Positions 1-11,782 of a stretch of DNA of 64,000 nt are shown one piece after another. The position numbers and the translations under genes are program-made. How positions within the stretch are numbered: position 1 is the first letter of the stretch; each line of letters starts with the position of its first letter. The DNA comes from Russula earlei (Eukaryota > Basidiomycota > Agaricomycetes > Russulales > Russulaceae): contig JAGFNK010000233.1 in assembly GCA_025769875.1 (NCBI GenBank), forward strand, positions 1 to 64,000, written 5' to 3'. The notes under the pieces are model-generated. The model searched no databases. It worked only from the letters and a program-made list of their open reading frames with translations, and had not been told where the DNA came from.

Positions 1-1
1 G

Positions 2-2647
2 GTACTTCACACTCCAGATTGGACAAGACAATTCATCCTAGATACCAATGCATCTAGATTTGCTATAGGAGCAGTCATATCTCAAGAATACGAAGATGGT
101 CTACACCCAATAGCATACTATTCCCGAACATTCTTAGATGCAGAAAGAAACTATGATGCACATGATAAAGCACTGGCAGCAGTAATTTTAGGACTAAAAA
201 GTGGACGACCATTCTTCTTAGGAGCTGATAAACCAGTCAGAATAAGAACAGACCATAAAAATCTCACCTACTTTAAAGAACCACAGAAACTGACAGGATG
301 ACAAGCCCAATGGATGCAATACATGCAAGATTACAATATCACCATGGAACATGTCCCAGGACACACCCACATGATTGCAGATACACTTTCTCATTGAAAG
401 GACCTTAACAAGGAGGTAGAAGAACAAAAAACCACCTTACTTCCACCAGAAATCATACAAAAAACTTATTTACCAGACAAACTTGACAAACATCAAGAAA
501 TTCTTAGACAATTCCATGACACCCCCTTCGCAGGACAACCTGGAATAGCTAACACTTGGGACTTAATCAAACAACATTATGAAGGACCTAGACTATGACA
601 ATTCATAGAACAATATGTCAAAGGCTGTGTCAAATGTCAAGAGTCCAAAACTAACATACCCAGAAAAAAGGCTACAACCTTCCCACTTGACACACATGTT
701 GAACAAGGCCCTTTCCAATACATATCAATGGACCTCATCACAGATTTACCCAAATCAGAAGGATTCAATAGCATCCTCACCATTGTCGATCAAGGATGTT
801 CTAAAGCAATGAAATTTATCCCATGCAACAAAACAATCAATGGAACAGGTGTTGCACACAAGTACTTGAAACACCTCATGCCTTGGTTTGGCATTCCCAA
901 AAGAATCATTTCTGACAGAGACCCTCAATTTGCATCAAACTTTTCTAGAGCCTTGTGTAAGAATCTAGGCATCAAGCAAAACATGTTCACCACATTCCAC
1001 CCCCAAACTGATGGACAAACAGAAAGAATGAATGCCTGGCTAGAACAATACCTAAGACCCTGGATCATGACTCATCCTCACTCTTGGGCAAAAATGCTCC
1101 CATTGGCTGAATATGCACACAATTCCTGGAGACATGAAACATCACGTCAATCACCACACGAACTCCTCATGGGATTCAAACCCCAAATCAACATCAGCCT
1201 TGAGGACAACAATGTGCCCTCTTCCATCAATTGACTCAAACAATTGGAAGAAGCTAGACAAGACACACAACAACTTCTAGAACATAAACAACAACCCTTA
1301 TGACCAGACATCCCGGAAATGAAAGAAGGAACCCTCATATGGCTAGAAGCAAAAAAATTCAAAACATGAGGAACACACAAGTTGATGCCCAAAAGATATG
1401 GACCCTTTCCAATCATGAAGAAAATTTCCAAAGTTGCCTATCAACTCCAACTCCCACCATCAATGAAAATACATGACATCTTCCATGCCAACTTACTCCT
1501 TCCATACATAGAATTGGAGGAATATGGCATGCCATTTACATGCCCCCCTCCAATCATTAAAAGTGAAGAGGAATACAAAATCAATGTGATTCTAGACACT
1601 AGAAGGTTTGGACAAACACATAAACTTCAATATCTCATACATTGGAAAGGCTACCCTGCATCAGATGTCAAGACTCACTGTTGAACTATCCAGTTCAAGA
1701 GCGAGGGATAAGCTCGAAGACGAGTCGGTAGACGTCCAAGACGGCGTGGGCAAGAAGTAGAGTCCAGAGTAGTAACAAATACCAGAGGGGTATTGTTACT
1801 GTGAGAGTAGAACAATCACGCAGGGAAGAGGCCAGAGTGGTCACAAGGGGATGGTCCTTAAAGGAGTATCCCAGGGATGGAGAGTGCCGTAAACAAATGG
1901 ACAGTCTGAGGACTGTCCGCTACTTTATTGAGCGCTTATATACTACAAGAGAGTTGCTAAATAGGGAACAAGTCATAACCTTGTTATCAAGCACAATAGA
2001 GTGATGAGTAAGAAGTCGGAGGACGCTTACTGAGCATGCTCAGTCATGCTCAGTAAGCTGCTGAGTAAGAAGCTTCTCTTGATGAGTAAGAGCTTCCATT
2101 GTCCACGTGTTCACTGCTTTAGTACACGTGCAAGCACCTGATTCATTTCCTGTTAGTTAGTTTAGGGCCGGTCATTTGAGGACTTGTAGTTTGGTTATGG
2201 AATAGTGTTATCTTATAAGGCCCTTATATAGTTCTATTAGGGTCCTTAGAGTCGACCCTAATACTTCTATTAAGGTCCTTAGTGTTGCCTTATAGTTCGT
2301 TCTATTGTAGAGTTCCTAGGGTTGTTCCAAATGGTCCTTAGGAAGGCTCTAATACTGTCCTTAGTTGCTAGAAGGGTTGCCTTTAAGTGGGGCTTGCTGT
2401 ATGTCGATTGTGCCGAGAATCGCTCGCGCAACAATGCGCGCGCGATATTGTGGACACCTCTACTCACCCCTTTTGCTCGTGTGAACAGGGTGGCATCATA
2501 GAGGCTGGGTTTCCTCCTATAAGGGAGGGTCCTTCAAGGGTCCTCCCCGGGGAATGGTTCATGACATCAGATGACTCATGGGTTGACCACCACAACCTCA
2601 ATGCCCCAGAACTTCTAAAAGAATTCTACTCCACTATGGCTGGATGA
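2..2647 (+). pseudogene. Ty3/gypsy pol fragment: RNase H, integrase, chromodomain
   Basis: This is the 3' half of a gypsy polyprotein; the 5' part lies outside the window. One frame stays open from base 2 to 1665 and resumes at 2567 after the solo LTR. The order is RNase H (DTNASRFA near 45, RTDHKNL near 250), an integrase HHCC-like region (ending GCVKCQ near 640), the integrase core with its three acidic residues (SMDLITDLP at 725, SDRDPQF at 909, DGQTERMN at 1009), and a chromodomain (LQYLIHWKGYPASD, then DDSWVDHHNLNAPELL). Six in-frame stops lie at 299, 395, 596, 1232, 1301 and 1367; all are TGA and there is no frameshift. Most fall where gypsy relatives usually carry arginine, which fits CGA to TGA decay. 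The usual RNase H glutamate appears replaced (KALAAV). It is not functional as read. Confidence 0.9.
1666..2566 (+). repeat. Solo LTR, family A, inserted in the pol chromodomain
   Basis: The unit begins TGTCAAGACTCACTG and ends GGTTCATGACA (TG...CA) and is flanked by the 5-bp direct repeat TCAGA (1661-1665 and 2567-2571). Removing the LTR and one repeat rejoins the chromodomain in frame, because 906 bp were added. A second copy of the family lies inverted at 59364-60325 with a different target duplication. A TG start at 1794 preceded by a purine run resembles a polypurine tract plus LTR start, but the duplications place the true ends as given. Confidence 0.9.
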
Positions 2648-2651
2648 CCCA

Positions 2652-5600
2652 ATGTATAAAGACCGTCACTCACAATCAGCATATCCTTACCTCCCTTTCC
2701 CTCAAACACCTTACAACATGTCATCCACACAAAACTCCCCTGCCACTTCTTCTGCTACCCTTGTCCCCACTCCTCCCTACTCTCCTACCCTCATCCCTCC
2801 ACCAATATCCAGAGAACCATCCCCTTCCACAGCTGCAACCATCAATACCCAACTACTTGTCCAATGTGCCACACAACATGCAGTGATGATTGTGCAAGCA
2901 CACAAACTCTGGGAAGACAATTCCCTCTCCACCATACTCCACGCCTTTGGCAATTGTTCCCCCATGCTTGGGACTAACTCTCCAATCAGAACTCATAGCC
3001 CTTCCTATCACATTCGCTCCCCCTCTCCTGACCCCATTCCCATCCCTCCATGAAGAGCCACTCCTATTGCTGAATGACTAAACCATATCATTCTTCTCAA
3101 CAAGAATCTTGCCCCAGTAAACCCCATCGAAGAAACACCCCCTCCTGCCTATGAAATACCCCCCACTACTAACAACAACCAACCAACAGAACTGGAAGAA
3201 CTCAGAGAAGGCTGGGAAGAAGGAGATCTAGGGCTGAACCTACTAATCCCAGATCCAGGCAATGAAGATGACATGCTTCCCCCTTGCTTCATTCTACCTG
3301 ACCTTGTGAATGGCTTCCCTTCCCTCTTAGCCACCTATGGTCCAGGATGCCCCACTCATCCCATTCCCATTCGAGTGTCACGGTAACTAGCTGTGTCAGT
3401 TCACAAGCGGAAAACAAGTCGGTGATAGAGAGGTGTTCAAGAAACGGGGCTGGTTCCTGTGTATAATGAGTAAGGATCCCTGCAGCGGTCAAAGTGTTTT
3501 ATGCTAAACAGGTTATGGCCAATAGACCCTTCCTAAAACGAATTGGTCCATTGAGAAGCTAGGGTAAGTTTATAATGGGATAGACTAGGGCTGGTTCCAC
3601 TAGCTATATGCGTTCAAGTCTGTCAGGGACCTTGAACAACGCAAAGAGAGTAGAGGAAGGTAGGTCTTAAAGGAGGAGAGCTCTTCTCAGGGGAGTGAAG
3701 AGAGACTCTTAGGAAAGGAAGGGAAAGGCGAAGAGTAGATGGTAGATGGTGTGTGAAGAGTTGATGAAATGGAGAGGTGGATGTGGTTTGAGGATTAGGA
3801 GCGAAGTGGGTTGCAGGAGAATATGTTGGACAAGAGTAGGTTGGATTCTACAAGAGACCAAGCTTAGGGCTTTGGTCACAAAGTACTGAGCTTATATATA
3901 CAGGAGAAGCGCAGCAATAGCTGCGCTTTGACTGTGCTACTAGTATAGTAGGAGTCATAATAAGTAGGAGTCATAGAAATGAGGCCATGAATGAGTCAGA
4001 ACCAAGTAACTGTGCTGCACAGTAAGTGCACAGCATTGCACAGTCAAAACTAAGAAGTGAATATAAATGGAAAGAGAACCAAACAAAGGGAAAGTAACAG
4101 CAATCCAGTGTTACCTGGACGTGTATGGATCACATGATAACACAGAAGGGATCACAAGACGTAAGAGATCACAAGACCAGTAAGTAAAGGGACGTACGGA
4201 AGCAAGCAGTCCATAGCAAAGGTGAGAAGTAAACGTAAAAGGAAAATGGTGTAACATCGAGCATGAGCCGATCCATACTCACATCCCCTCTATACACAAA
4301 AGGACGCCTTCCTATTCAAAGACAATCTCAGACACACCCCAGCACTGAACAAAGCTCTCAGGTTTGAACAAGACCTATCCCTAGAAGCCACTACAGGTTT
4401 GCCATCAAGAAAACATGACAGATGGCAAACCACCTCATCACCACTAGTGAATGATACCATGACATGGTCTGGGAGATCAGAGATTCAGAGGTGAAACTGG
4501 CTAGGGCTAATGCTAAAGCTTGTCTCAAGCCAAGGATCCTCTTTGAGTCTATGCCTTGCCTCACCGACCAGGAACACAAAGATGCCAAAGAAGCCATCAT
4601 GGACCCTTGGTATCAGTTTACCCCTTGAGTCTCTGACCAATGCTCCTAGTGTCACAATGGAGGACATGACACCTTTGAATGCCCCAAAACCACAATCTGT
4701 GTTCTTTGCAATCACCATGGACACATGGCCAATCACTGCAGGATGCCGCATCAACGATCCAAAATGAACAAAATGTGTAGAGTCCCTCAAGATCAACTAC
4801 ACTTTCATACTCACCGTTGCTGACCAAATTGATGCTCAGCCTAGGGACTGGGATGCGACATCCCCTACCAGCACTCTTGACCAGGTTGCCCACCCCAGAG
4901 AGCCTTGGGTACAATGGGATGCTGACAGACACCACAGAGGGATCGACATCCCTGACAGTGTGACTTGGGGCAACAAACCAGCCAGGTATGTGGCTTACAA
5001 CATTGCCCTTGGAGAGCCAAGGGTGAGGGGGAAGAATGGAGAAGGCCATGGAGACTATGGCGAGAACCTCCAGGCCACCCCTTGCTACAGCCTCTATAAC
5101 TATGGCCAAGACAAACATAATCTAGACTGCTTTGACACTAAGTGGCAGTTCAAAGGGCGCTGGAGACAGACCCTCTACCTTGTAGGTGACTATGGACTGC
5201 AAGCAGACCTCTACCATCTAGACCACCTCTACACCCAACAAGAAATGTTGGAAGCTAACTACAAGGTGATCGAAGAAGAGGAGAAACAACTGCACTACAA
5301 GCTAGGTAAATACCTGGTTGAGAAGTGAGGAGTAGAGAGAGGCAGGGCCAAAGCCAAGGAGAGGATGGCAGCAGCCAAAGTACAATCACATTGCTGGGAG
5401 TTCATCAAAGCAGGCTGTAGCCAGGGAGAAACCCCTCCAGGTGTATGGGCTGAAGAACTCCTCACCAACTACCAGGCTGGACAGCCTATCCCCCCTCTTC
5501 CCATCTTTGTCCCTCAGCTGCCTTTGGCAGACATCACCCAGGGGTATAACACCCCTACCCCAGAACCAGTACCAGCTAACCCTGCACCTATGACTGTGCA

Positions 5601-6318
5601 AGGGTATTCAGAGGAGGAGATTAACGTCCTCCAGACCATGTCAAGCATGCACCTTCAAGGAGGGGTAGGATCCGAGGCATGCATCACCAAATCCTTCCCC
5701 CCAGAGCTCCATCTACTACCACTCCTATAGCAGCAGTGGAGAAATGTCCATTGCAACAGCTGAGTTCAATACAGAACCGCAGCAACTGAACATGATAGAA
5801 GGGAGGAGGAAGAGGAACTGATGCAAGTACTGTGGCAAGGTAGGACATTTTAACAAGTACTGTCCACTGCCCCACCAGTATTGCCATGACCAACTAGCAG
5901 CAGATGCTGCCTCACATTGCTTGGTACCTCCTTATCATTGTTCCTATACACCCATTAGATTGTGCCTTTTCACCAAGGATGGGAACTGGCACACCCAGGC
6001 AAGAAGAGGAAGTCCAACCAAGACAGGGAGGACATTGCTAACCCATGCCTCCTGCAGGTAGCAAAAGAAGAAGGGTCCACAACCCTTCAAGAGCTTTTCA
6101 CTACATCCCCTCTCTGCTCCAACACACCTCCAGTCAGGAGGTTACCCAGGGACTCTGATAGACTCCCACAGATCATGTCTCCTTCAGCCATCACTGAGGA
6201 GTCAGAGGCAATAGTAGCCTCAGCATTGGCTGCCTATGAGGCAGCAGAAGAAGGCCAATACACCTTCACCTCATCACCTCCTCCCCTTGATAATGATGGC
6301 ATTGACCCCACCACTTGA
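2652..6318 (+). pseudogene. Zinc-knuckle ORF between gypsy pol and the 3' LTR
   Basis: A decayed reading frame starts within a few bases of the end of pol. The first part (2652-3375) is rich in Pro, Ser and Thr, with an acidic stretch near 3190-3260. Solo LTR C interrupts it at 3376; the frame continues directly on the far side (YTQKDAFLFKDN near 4295). Two CCHC knuckles are readable at 4641 and 4698 (C-x2-C-x4-H-x4-C, for example CVLCNHHGHMANHC) and a third at 5822 (CKYCGKVGHFNKYC). The frame shifts at about 4440, 4760, 5740 and 5960. In-frame stops are mostly TGA. It ends at 6318, 48 bp before LTR D, with a purine-rich tract (GAAGGAGGGG) between. CCHC knuckles normally bind nucleic acid. 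I do not recognise the rest. It could be an extra ORF of the same gypsy element or a gag-like gene of another element. Confidence 0.6.
3376..4256. repeat. Solo LTR, family C, with TSD TCGAG
   Basis: The unit runs from TGTCACGGTAACTAGC to GGTGTAACA and is bounded by the 5-bp duplication TCGAG (3371-3375 and 4257-4261). A TATATATA stretch lies near 3893. No internal coding domain is present, so it is a solo LTR left by LTR-LTR recombination. It interrupts the zinc-knuckle frame, so it is younger than that element. Confidence 0.88.
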
Positions 6319-6365
6319 TTTTAGAATTGTTGGTGTGTGGGACCACCAATCTGAAGGAGGGGTGA

Positions 6366-6984
6366 TGTTACCAAGTGGTTTGGGGTCTGGAAGATGCCAG
6401 AACACCTGAACTATGGACTGCATTGTTTGCATCATGTGTGCATCAGATCTTGACCATTTATGTCCTTGATATCATGTTTGGAATGCGTTGATCATATCTT
6501 TCTGAAGGTGTATTGAAGAAGCAATGAGTAGCATTGCTTCTGTCCCAGATGTTCCTGTACTGCCACATATGTCGCTTCCCTGATTGGGAAGGTACTCATG
6601 ACACCAAGATTGCTACTAGGGAAGCACTTAATGCTTCCAGCACCGAGATCGTTTACACAGAAGCAACTATTGCTTCTATGAGCCACCTTTGCTTCTATAG
6701 CACCAACCAGTACTACAGTAGCACGAACCTTATCCCTGAGAGCTATATAAAGCCCCCAGTTTGTAGCAGTTGAGCCTTAAGCTCAACTTAGTTTGCCAAT
6801 CCCAAACAGTTGACTCCTACCCCATCTTCAGAGCCCCTCTTATCTTGTTGCCATACTCCTGAAGGATCTAACACTCCTTCCCCTCCATGAGTATTGCTTG
6901 CTTGACTCAAGCATATCTGCATTGGTAGGATGCATTTATAGACACAACCATTGATCTTATTTAAGGCACTTTGGAACCTTAACA
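6366..6984 (+). repeat. LTR, family D, probable 3' LTR
   Basis: The unit begins TGTTACCAAGTGG and ends AACCTTAACA, with matching TGTTA/TAACA termini and a TATA-like stretch (CTATATAAAG near 6743). It is immediately preceded by the purine run GAAGGAGGGGTGA, as expected of a polypurine tract, so it reads as the 3' LTR of the element to its left. The bases to its right (CTCCT) do not match the bases to its left, as expected when the left side is internal element sequence. A gag frame begins abruptly at its right edge. Confidence 0.65.
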
Positions 6985-8040
6985 CTCCTTTCCAGATGAA
7001 AGCAAGAAAGTTGCTGCTGCACTAACACACTTTAAAGTAGGAACTCCTGCCAGAGCATGGGCTTGAGAACAAACCACTAAAACTATGGCTCAAATGCCAG
7101 CAAACTATGGGTCATGGGAAGATTTCAAGAAGGCTTTTTCTGATCATTTTATCCCTGCAGAAGCAGAATTGGCTTTTGCTAACACTATGCACACCTACTA
7201 TCAAGGAAAGCTACCATTCAATGAATGGTATCAAAAATGGTTGCACCATGCATCATGAGCCACCACTGATGAAAGAACGAAGATGTATGCATTCAGAAAG
7301 AACATTAATCCAGCCTTACATCAAAAGATACTGGGAATTACACTGACACCAACTACTGTACACTTGCAGCCCTTGTCAAAGCAGCAAGAGAATTTGACAA
7401 CCTGTTCCACTTGTATAATTCCACAGCCTTCTGAGGAGGATGCTCTCAAGTTTGCACCCAAGGATTAAACACTCAAGGATCAGATAATCCACTGGAAATT
7501 AACTTGTACCAAGGAGAACCTGATGAACAACCTTGGGAATTCAGAAGTGAAAGAAAACCCCTCACAGAAGCAGAGAAAGAATTTTGATGCAAGAACAACC
7601 TCTGTTATTACTGTGGAAAGAAGAATTATATGGCAAACCAGTGTAGAGCAAAGAAAGTGGCCCAAGGATGTCAAAGGCAAGGTTCTTTCCCCCAAACAGT
7701 TAGAGCTACTACTATCCAAGACAAAAACACTGAACTGGCACAAGAGGAACCTGTTCCTGTTGCATCCCTGACAACTTGGAGAGAAACACTCACAGACACA
7801 ATCCTTCACCCCAGATATGCCCCCATGGATTTTTAATTGGACCCCCTTCCACACCAAGAAGGGACATGGTCCAAATCAGTACAATACAAAGAGAAATCAT
7901 TTACCATAAAGTTTTTACCAGAAATATTTGCTCCCCATCCATTGCCTTGAAAGTTACCCTTGTGGGGAAGATAGATAAGTGGCAAAGTGTTCCTCTTCCT
8001 CCTCTGCTTTTCTCTCATCATCATCCTCCTCTTCTGTGAA
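6985..8040 (+). pseudogene. Ty3/gypsy gag fragment with a zinc knuckle
   Basis: The translation right after LTR D gives FPDESKKVAAALTHF, then GSWEDFKKAFSDHF, YYQGKLPFNEWYQKW and DERTKMYAFRKNI, the layout of a gypsy capsid (retrotransposon gag family). Downstream is a knuckle CYYCGKKNYMANQC at about 7602, in which the metal-binding His is Tyr (a C-to-T change). In-frame TGA codons occur within the capsid and before the knuckle. The N-terminus is missing at the LTR junction. A short open stretch around 7860-7960 may be the start of a protease region but is not recognisable. No intact gene remains. Confidence 0.75.
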
Positions 8041-8461
8041 ACCAGAAGACCAACTCTGTCTGTGGATTAGTCATTGTCTAACTTAGGCCCCATTTACCAA
8101 CCAAGAATTTTTGAATCTTGAACTTGAACTTGGATTTTGGTATTTTCCAGGGGTGACAGGAGTCACAGGTGTGATGAACAATAACTTGATTAACTAATAC
8201 AAGTTTCTTTAATTATAATTTCTTTAATTATAATTATGAGCTCTTTCCCACCAGATTTGCAAATTTGCTTGTTGTGATTGCATATTTGCATGTGTGAAGT
8301 TAGATGTCTGCATACTTGGAGTTGACTCAGGAGTCAGCACTCAGCTTTGTTCAGAACTTTCCCTCCATCATCTTTTTCCCTGTGTGTGTGCATTTTTCTC
8401 TCACCTTTTTTTTAATCCCCTCCTCCCTCCATACCTCCTTTGTTCGGTACCCCCATCATAC

Positions 8462-9559
8462 ATGCAGACCTGCTCAGCCTCTGATTCTTCTGTGGGAGAA
8501 AGTCAAGCAGATGGTAACACCACATGGACAACTAAGGATGAAGCAGCCTTTTTAGATTTTCTTTTGGAGCATAGGGACGAAATGACCTCCAACTCTATGT
8601 TCAAGGACCACATCTTCAACAACACAGCCTCTCAGATCAACCCCCTTTGTGAGAAGGGTGGCGTCAGGACTGGGAGCACATGCAAAACAAAATGGAACAG
8701 GGTGCTGTATTGTCCTCTGCATCCCTTCCCTCAATGCTGACACTGTTCAACAGTTGAAGACCAAATACAGTATCATCACCAGTCCTTAAGTTACAGTCTG
8801 GGTTTCCCTGGGATGATGAGAAAGGAGTGGATGTAGGGTTATAAATGGAGGGGCAGTGGGCCAATTTAGTCAAGGTGTGTGTATAACTCCTGCTTCTTTA
8901 ACAACATCTGACCTTAGCAGAAAAAACCAAGCAGCCAAGAAGTACCACAACAAGGGCTGGTCACATTGTGAGGCTATGGAGTCTCTCATTGGATCAAAAT
9001 CCAAAGGCAAAAGTGCCCATCAGGGTACACAGCAAACACTTTGTGCAGATTCAGATCCTCCCTCCCAGTCACCTTCTCGTCTGTCCCCGAACTCATTTGG
9101 ATCTCAATTTGATGGTGGTGCATTTCTCATCAACTTCACTGTCAAATGCTTCTCTCCTCACCCTGCCTCTCAGTTCAGAAGCATAGATCCAATTACGTCG
9201 CCAGAAGTGAAACATCATCAAGCAAAAGACAAAGGACTGACACTGCAGCATCCACTGTTGTTGGTATGTCAGCAGTCATGAACAGGGTCATTGAGTCCTT
9301 TGACTTGACTGTGCAAGCTCTCAACAAGCCTGAGCCCGAGCCCGCCCTTGAAGCCGCACCCTCACTTGATGAACAACTTGGGAATGCGTCTACAGGTGTT
9401 GTTGTACCTGTGCTTATGACAGTTCCTGAGCATGCACATCAGTTGCTGGCAGTCAAAACCCTTGCCACTGATATCAAGGATGGTCAATGGCTGCCAACAG
9501 GCAACATTGTCCCAGCACTCAGCCTCCTCTCCAAATGGCAATATTGCAGATGTTGATAG
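8462..9559 (+). pseudogene. Harbinger Myb/SANT-like DNA-binding protein
   Basis: This is the second gene typical of PIF/Harbinger elements; its product normally helps the transposase bind DNA. The segment beginning WTTKDEAAFLDFLLEHRDE (about 8523) and the later KKYHNKGWSHCEAMESLIG (about 8938) are the two halves of the Myb/SANT-like domain of fungal and plant elements, separated by introns near 8702-8750 and 8790-8930. The C-terminal part (about 9210-9556) carries a Lys/Arg patch (SSSKRQRTD) and an acidic Pro/Glu segment. Several frames must be joined, and I could not place every junction, so the gene is probably decayed. Confidence 0.7.
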
Positions 9560-9989
9560 TTGCCTCACACTTGGATTAGATAAGGATACAGAATTGCACA
9601 ATCTTGCACATCAATACATATGTAATATGTTAGCACAAACCAAATTGTAATTGTAATTTCAAATGTCATGTTGTCATGTGTTATGTGTATGTAAAATAAA
9701 TTTGTCATTGATGGTATCATGAAGTCACAGGGTGGACTGAGTCCAGCATCTTTGCTGACTCAGTCTGCTTGGTGGCAAAAAAAAACTTTCAAAGTGTTGC
9801 ATTGTCCATCCCATCATTTCCCCCCCCAATGCCCAATCAAGACTGGTAAAGAAGCGAAAGCAACACCAATGACTTGTGGTCCTCTTGCATATGTCAACTC
9901 TTGTCTTGCTTTGCTGTGAAGCATATATATAACTCCTCCAAGCCATCTGTCCTTGTTGTATTCCATATCACACATCAGCATTAACTGGG

Positions 9990-10816
9990 GCTGCATGGGT
10001 TCATGAACTACTCACTGGCCATCCAGAGTGCATTTGGAGCAAGGTTGGAGTACATAAACATGTTTTGGACACCCTCCAGCAGACCATCCGAAACCTCAGT
10101 GTTGCCTCATCACAGCATGTCCTAATTGAAGAACAAATCACCATCTTCCTCTATACTGCTGTTACAGGTCTGTCATCAACTCATGTTGGAGAGCGTTTCT
10201 AGCAGTCACCCTGCACCATTTCAAAGTACATATCACTTGGGTTTCTTCACACTTGTTCTGACAGGCAGTTAGGTATTTTAAAAAAATCTTGGAGTTCTCT
10301 CAAGCCCCCCCTTCTATACCACATTTGTGCAGCTCCCTGACACCAATTCACCCCCTCACCCCTTTATCCAAAGTAACCCCAAGCTCTATCCATATCTCAA
10401 GGATACCCTAGGCACTGTCAATGGCACACATATCAAGTGTTCTGCCACTGCTGACGACCGTGACATGGCAAGGAACCGCAAAGGAGTAATCACACAGAAC
10501 TGCCTTATGGCATGTTCTTTCAACCTCTGCTTCACCTATCTCCTGACTGGTTGGGAGGGTTCCACTGCTGATGCGACACTCTTCCTTGATGCACAACTTT
10601 CTGATTTTTTTATCCCAAGCAGAAAGTATTATCTCAGCGATGGAGGCTTTGCCTCATCAGATGTACTTCTCACCCCTTATCAAGGCGTGTGGTACCATCT
10701 CACCAAATGGGGTCATGCTAACACAAGGTAATGTTTCTCATCTCCTGAGTTTTCTCACTGACATTTGTTCCAGGCCACACACACATGAGGAGTTGTTCAA
10801 TCTGCATCATTGTTAA
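9990..10816 (+). pseudogene. PIF/Harbinger DDE transposase
   Basis: The frame reads TVNGTHIKC (10408), CFTYLLTGWEGSTADATLF (about 10530), KYYLSDGGFASSD (about 10630) and PYQGVWYHL (about 10677), which is the DDE_Tnp_4/Harbinger core. The first catalytic Asp of the usual D-G-T-H motif is Asn here, a G-to-A change at a former CpG. A GT-AG intron (10728-10773) leads to HEELFNLHHC and a stop; the normal continuation carrying the last catalytic residue is missing. Upstream codons 9990-10326 match the family N-terminal half but contain stops (for example ERF then TAG at about 10200). Confidence 0.8.
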
Positions 10817-11228
10817 GATCTGTTGATCTTAATGCTACCTCTGGTGAAAGAGTTGCTTGATATAGTTCAAGCACTAGACTTCGAATCCTTTGATATTATC
10901 TCAGGAAGAGTAAATGTTAGAGATGAGAAGGGCCTCTTTCACTTAGAGTAGTAACTTGGTTTTGAGAGAAAAGGTGAGATGGTTTTCAAAGAGTAAGTTG
11001 AGCATAAGGCTCGACTCTAGATAGACCTGAGTATTTATACCGTATCTTGAGAATGGCTGATCCAATTTGTATGAAACTTGGGGAACACATAGCTGAGAAC
11101 CAGTAGTATCCAAAAACATAAAGCACAATTTGAGAGTGTCCGAAATGACTCAAGCATGAGTCATTCTTTCCTAGTATCTGTCATCAAACAGTAAGCAATG
11201 AATAAGCAGACAGTCAGCAAGTCAGTAA

Positions 11229-11782
11229 GGCCCCTTTTACCAACTGAGAATTCTTGAATCTTGAACTTGAACTTGGATTTTGGGATTTTCCGGGAGTGAC
11301 AGGAATGACAGGTGTGATGTAAGTGACATAATAAACTAATATGAGTCTATTTCAAATATGAGTTATTTTTCGGTGTGATTTGCTGGGTTTACATATGATA
11401 TGTAAAATATTTTTTCTAATCCTTCCTTCCACTCCTTCCAAGTGAGGTATTGCAAGCATGTCATTAAGGCAGAATATGTGTCACCAATGTGTGGGTGCAC
11501 ATCTTTGTGCAAATTTTGTATGTGCAGCTCTGGTGAAAATGGGGCTGCAAGCACCCAAATGTTGAGCTTGAGTCAGACTGCTCGACTCCGAGTTTGATGC
11601 TGACACATCATATGTAACCCCATATATGCAAATATGCAAAAGACAACAGACAAAAATGCATATTAATTTATTATATACATCATATCACTTACATCACTCC
11701 TGTCACTCCTGTCACTCCCGGAAAATCCCAAAATCCAAGTTCAAGTTCAAGATTCAAGAATTCTCGGTTGGTAAAAGGGGCC
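11229..11782. mobile_element. Harbinger-type MITE inside the right end
   Basis: Two inverted termini of about 85 bp (GGCCCCTTTTACCAACT at 11229 and its inverse ending at 11782) bracket 554 bp with no coding capacity. These two termini resemble each other more than either resembles the outer left terminus at 8086. The flanking triplets are TAA on the left and TTA on the right, so they are not an identical duplication. Either a MITE inserted near the right end of the larger element or the right end was replaced by recombination. Confidence 0.65.

Larger units (their letters stand above)
8086..11782 (+). mobile_element. PIF/Harbinger DNA transposon (decayed)
   Basis: The left terminal repeat begins GGCCCCATTTACCAACC at 8086 and is preceded by TTA (8083-8085). 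The right end is its inverse, GGTAAAAGGGGCC ending at 11782, followed by TTA (11783-11785). A 3-bp TWA target duplication, a Myb/SANT-like accessory gene and a DDE transposase with a conserved intron together identify the PIF/Harbinger superfamily. A second left-type terminus at 11229 lies inside the right end, so the last 554 bp also read as a MITE. The coding regions carry stops, so the element is not autonomous as read. Confidence 0.82.

Noticed and set aside
2..1665. TGA read as tryptophan in a recoded element.
   Set aside because: Most TGA positions correspond to Arg in gypsy relatives, TGG codons occur normally, and TAG stops appear in neighbouring remnants, so CpG decay is the simpler reading.
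1781..1800. A polypurine tract (AGAGGGGTA) followed by TGTTACTG as an LTR boundary at 1794.
   Set aside because: The matching duplications TCAGA at 1661 and 2567, and GAAAG around the second copy, place the true boundary at 1666; the string is internal to the LTR.
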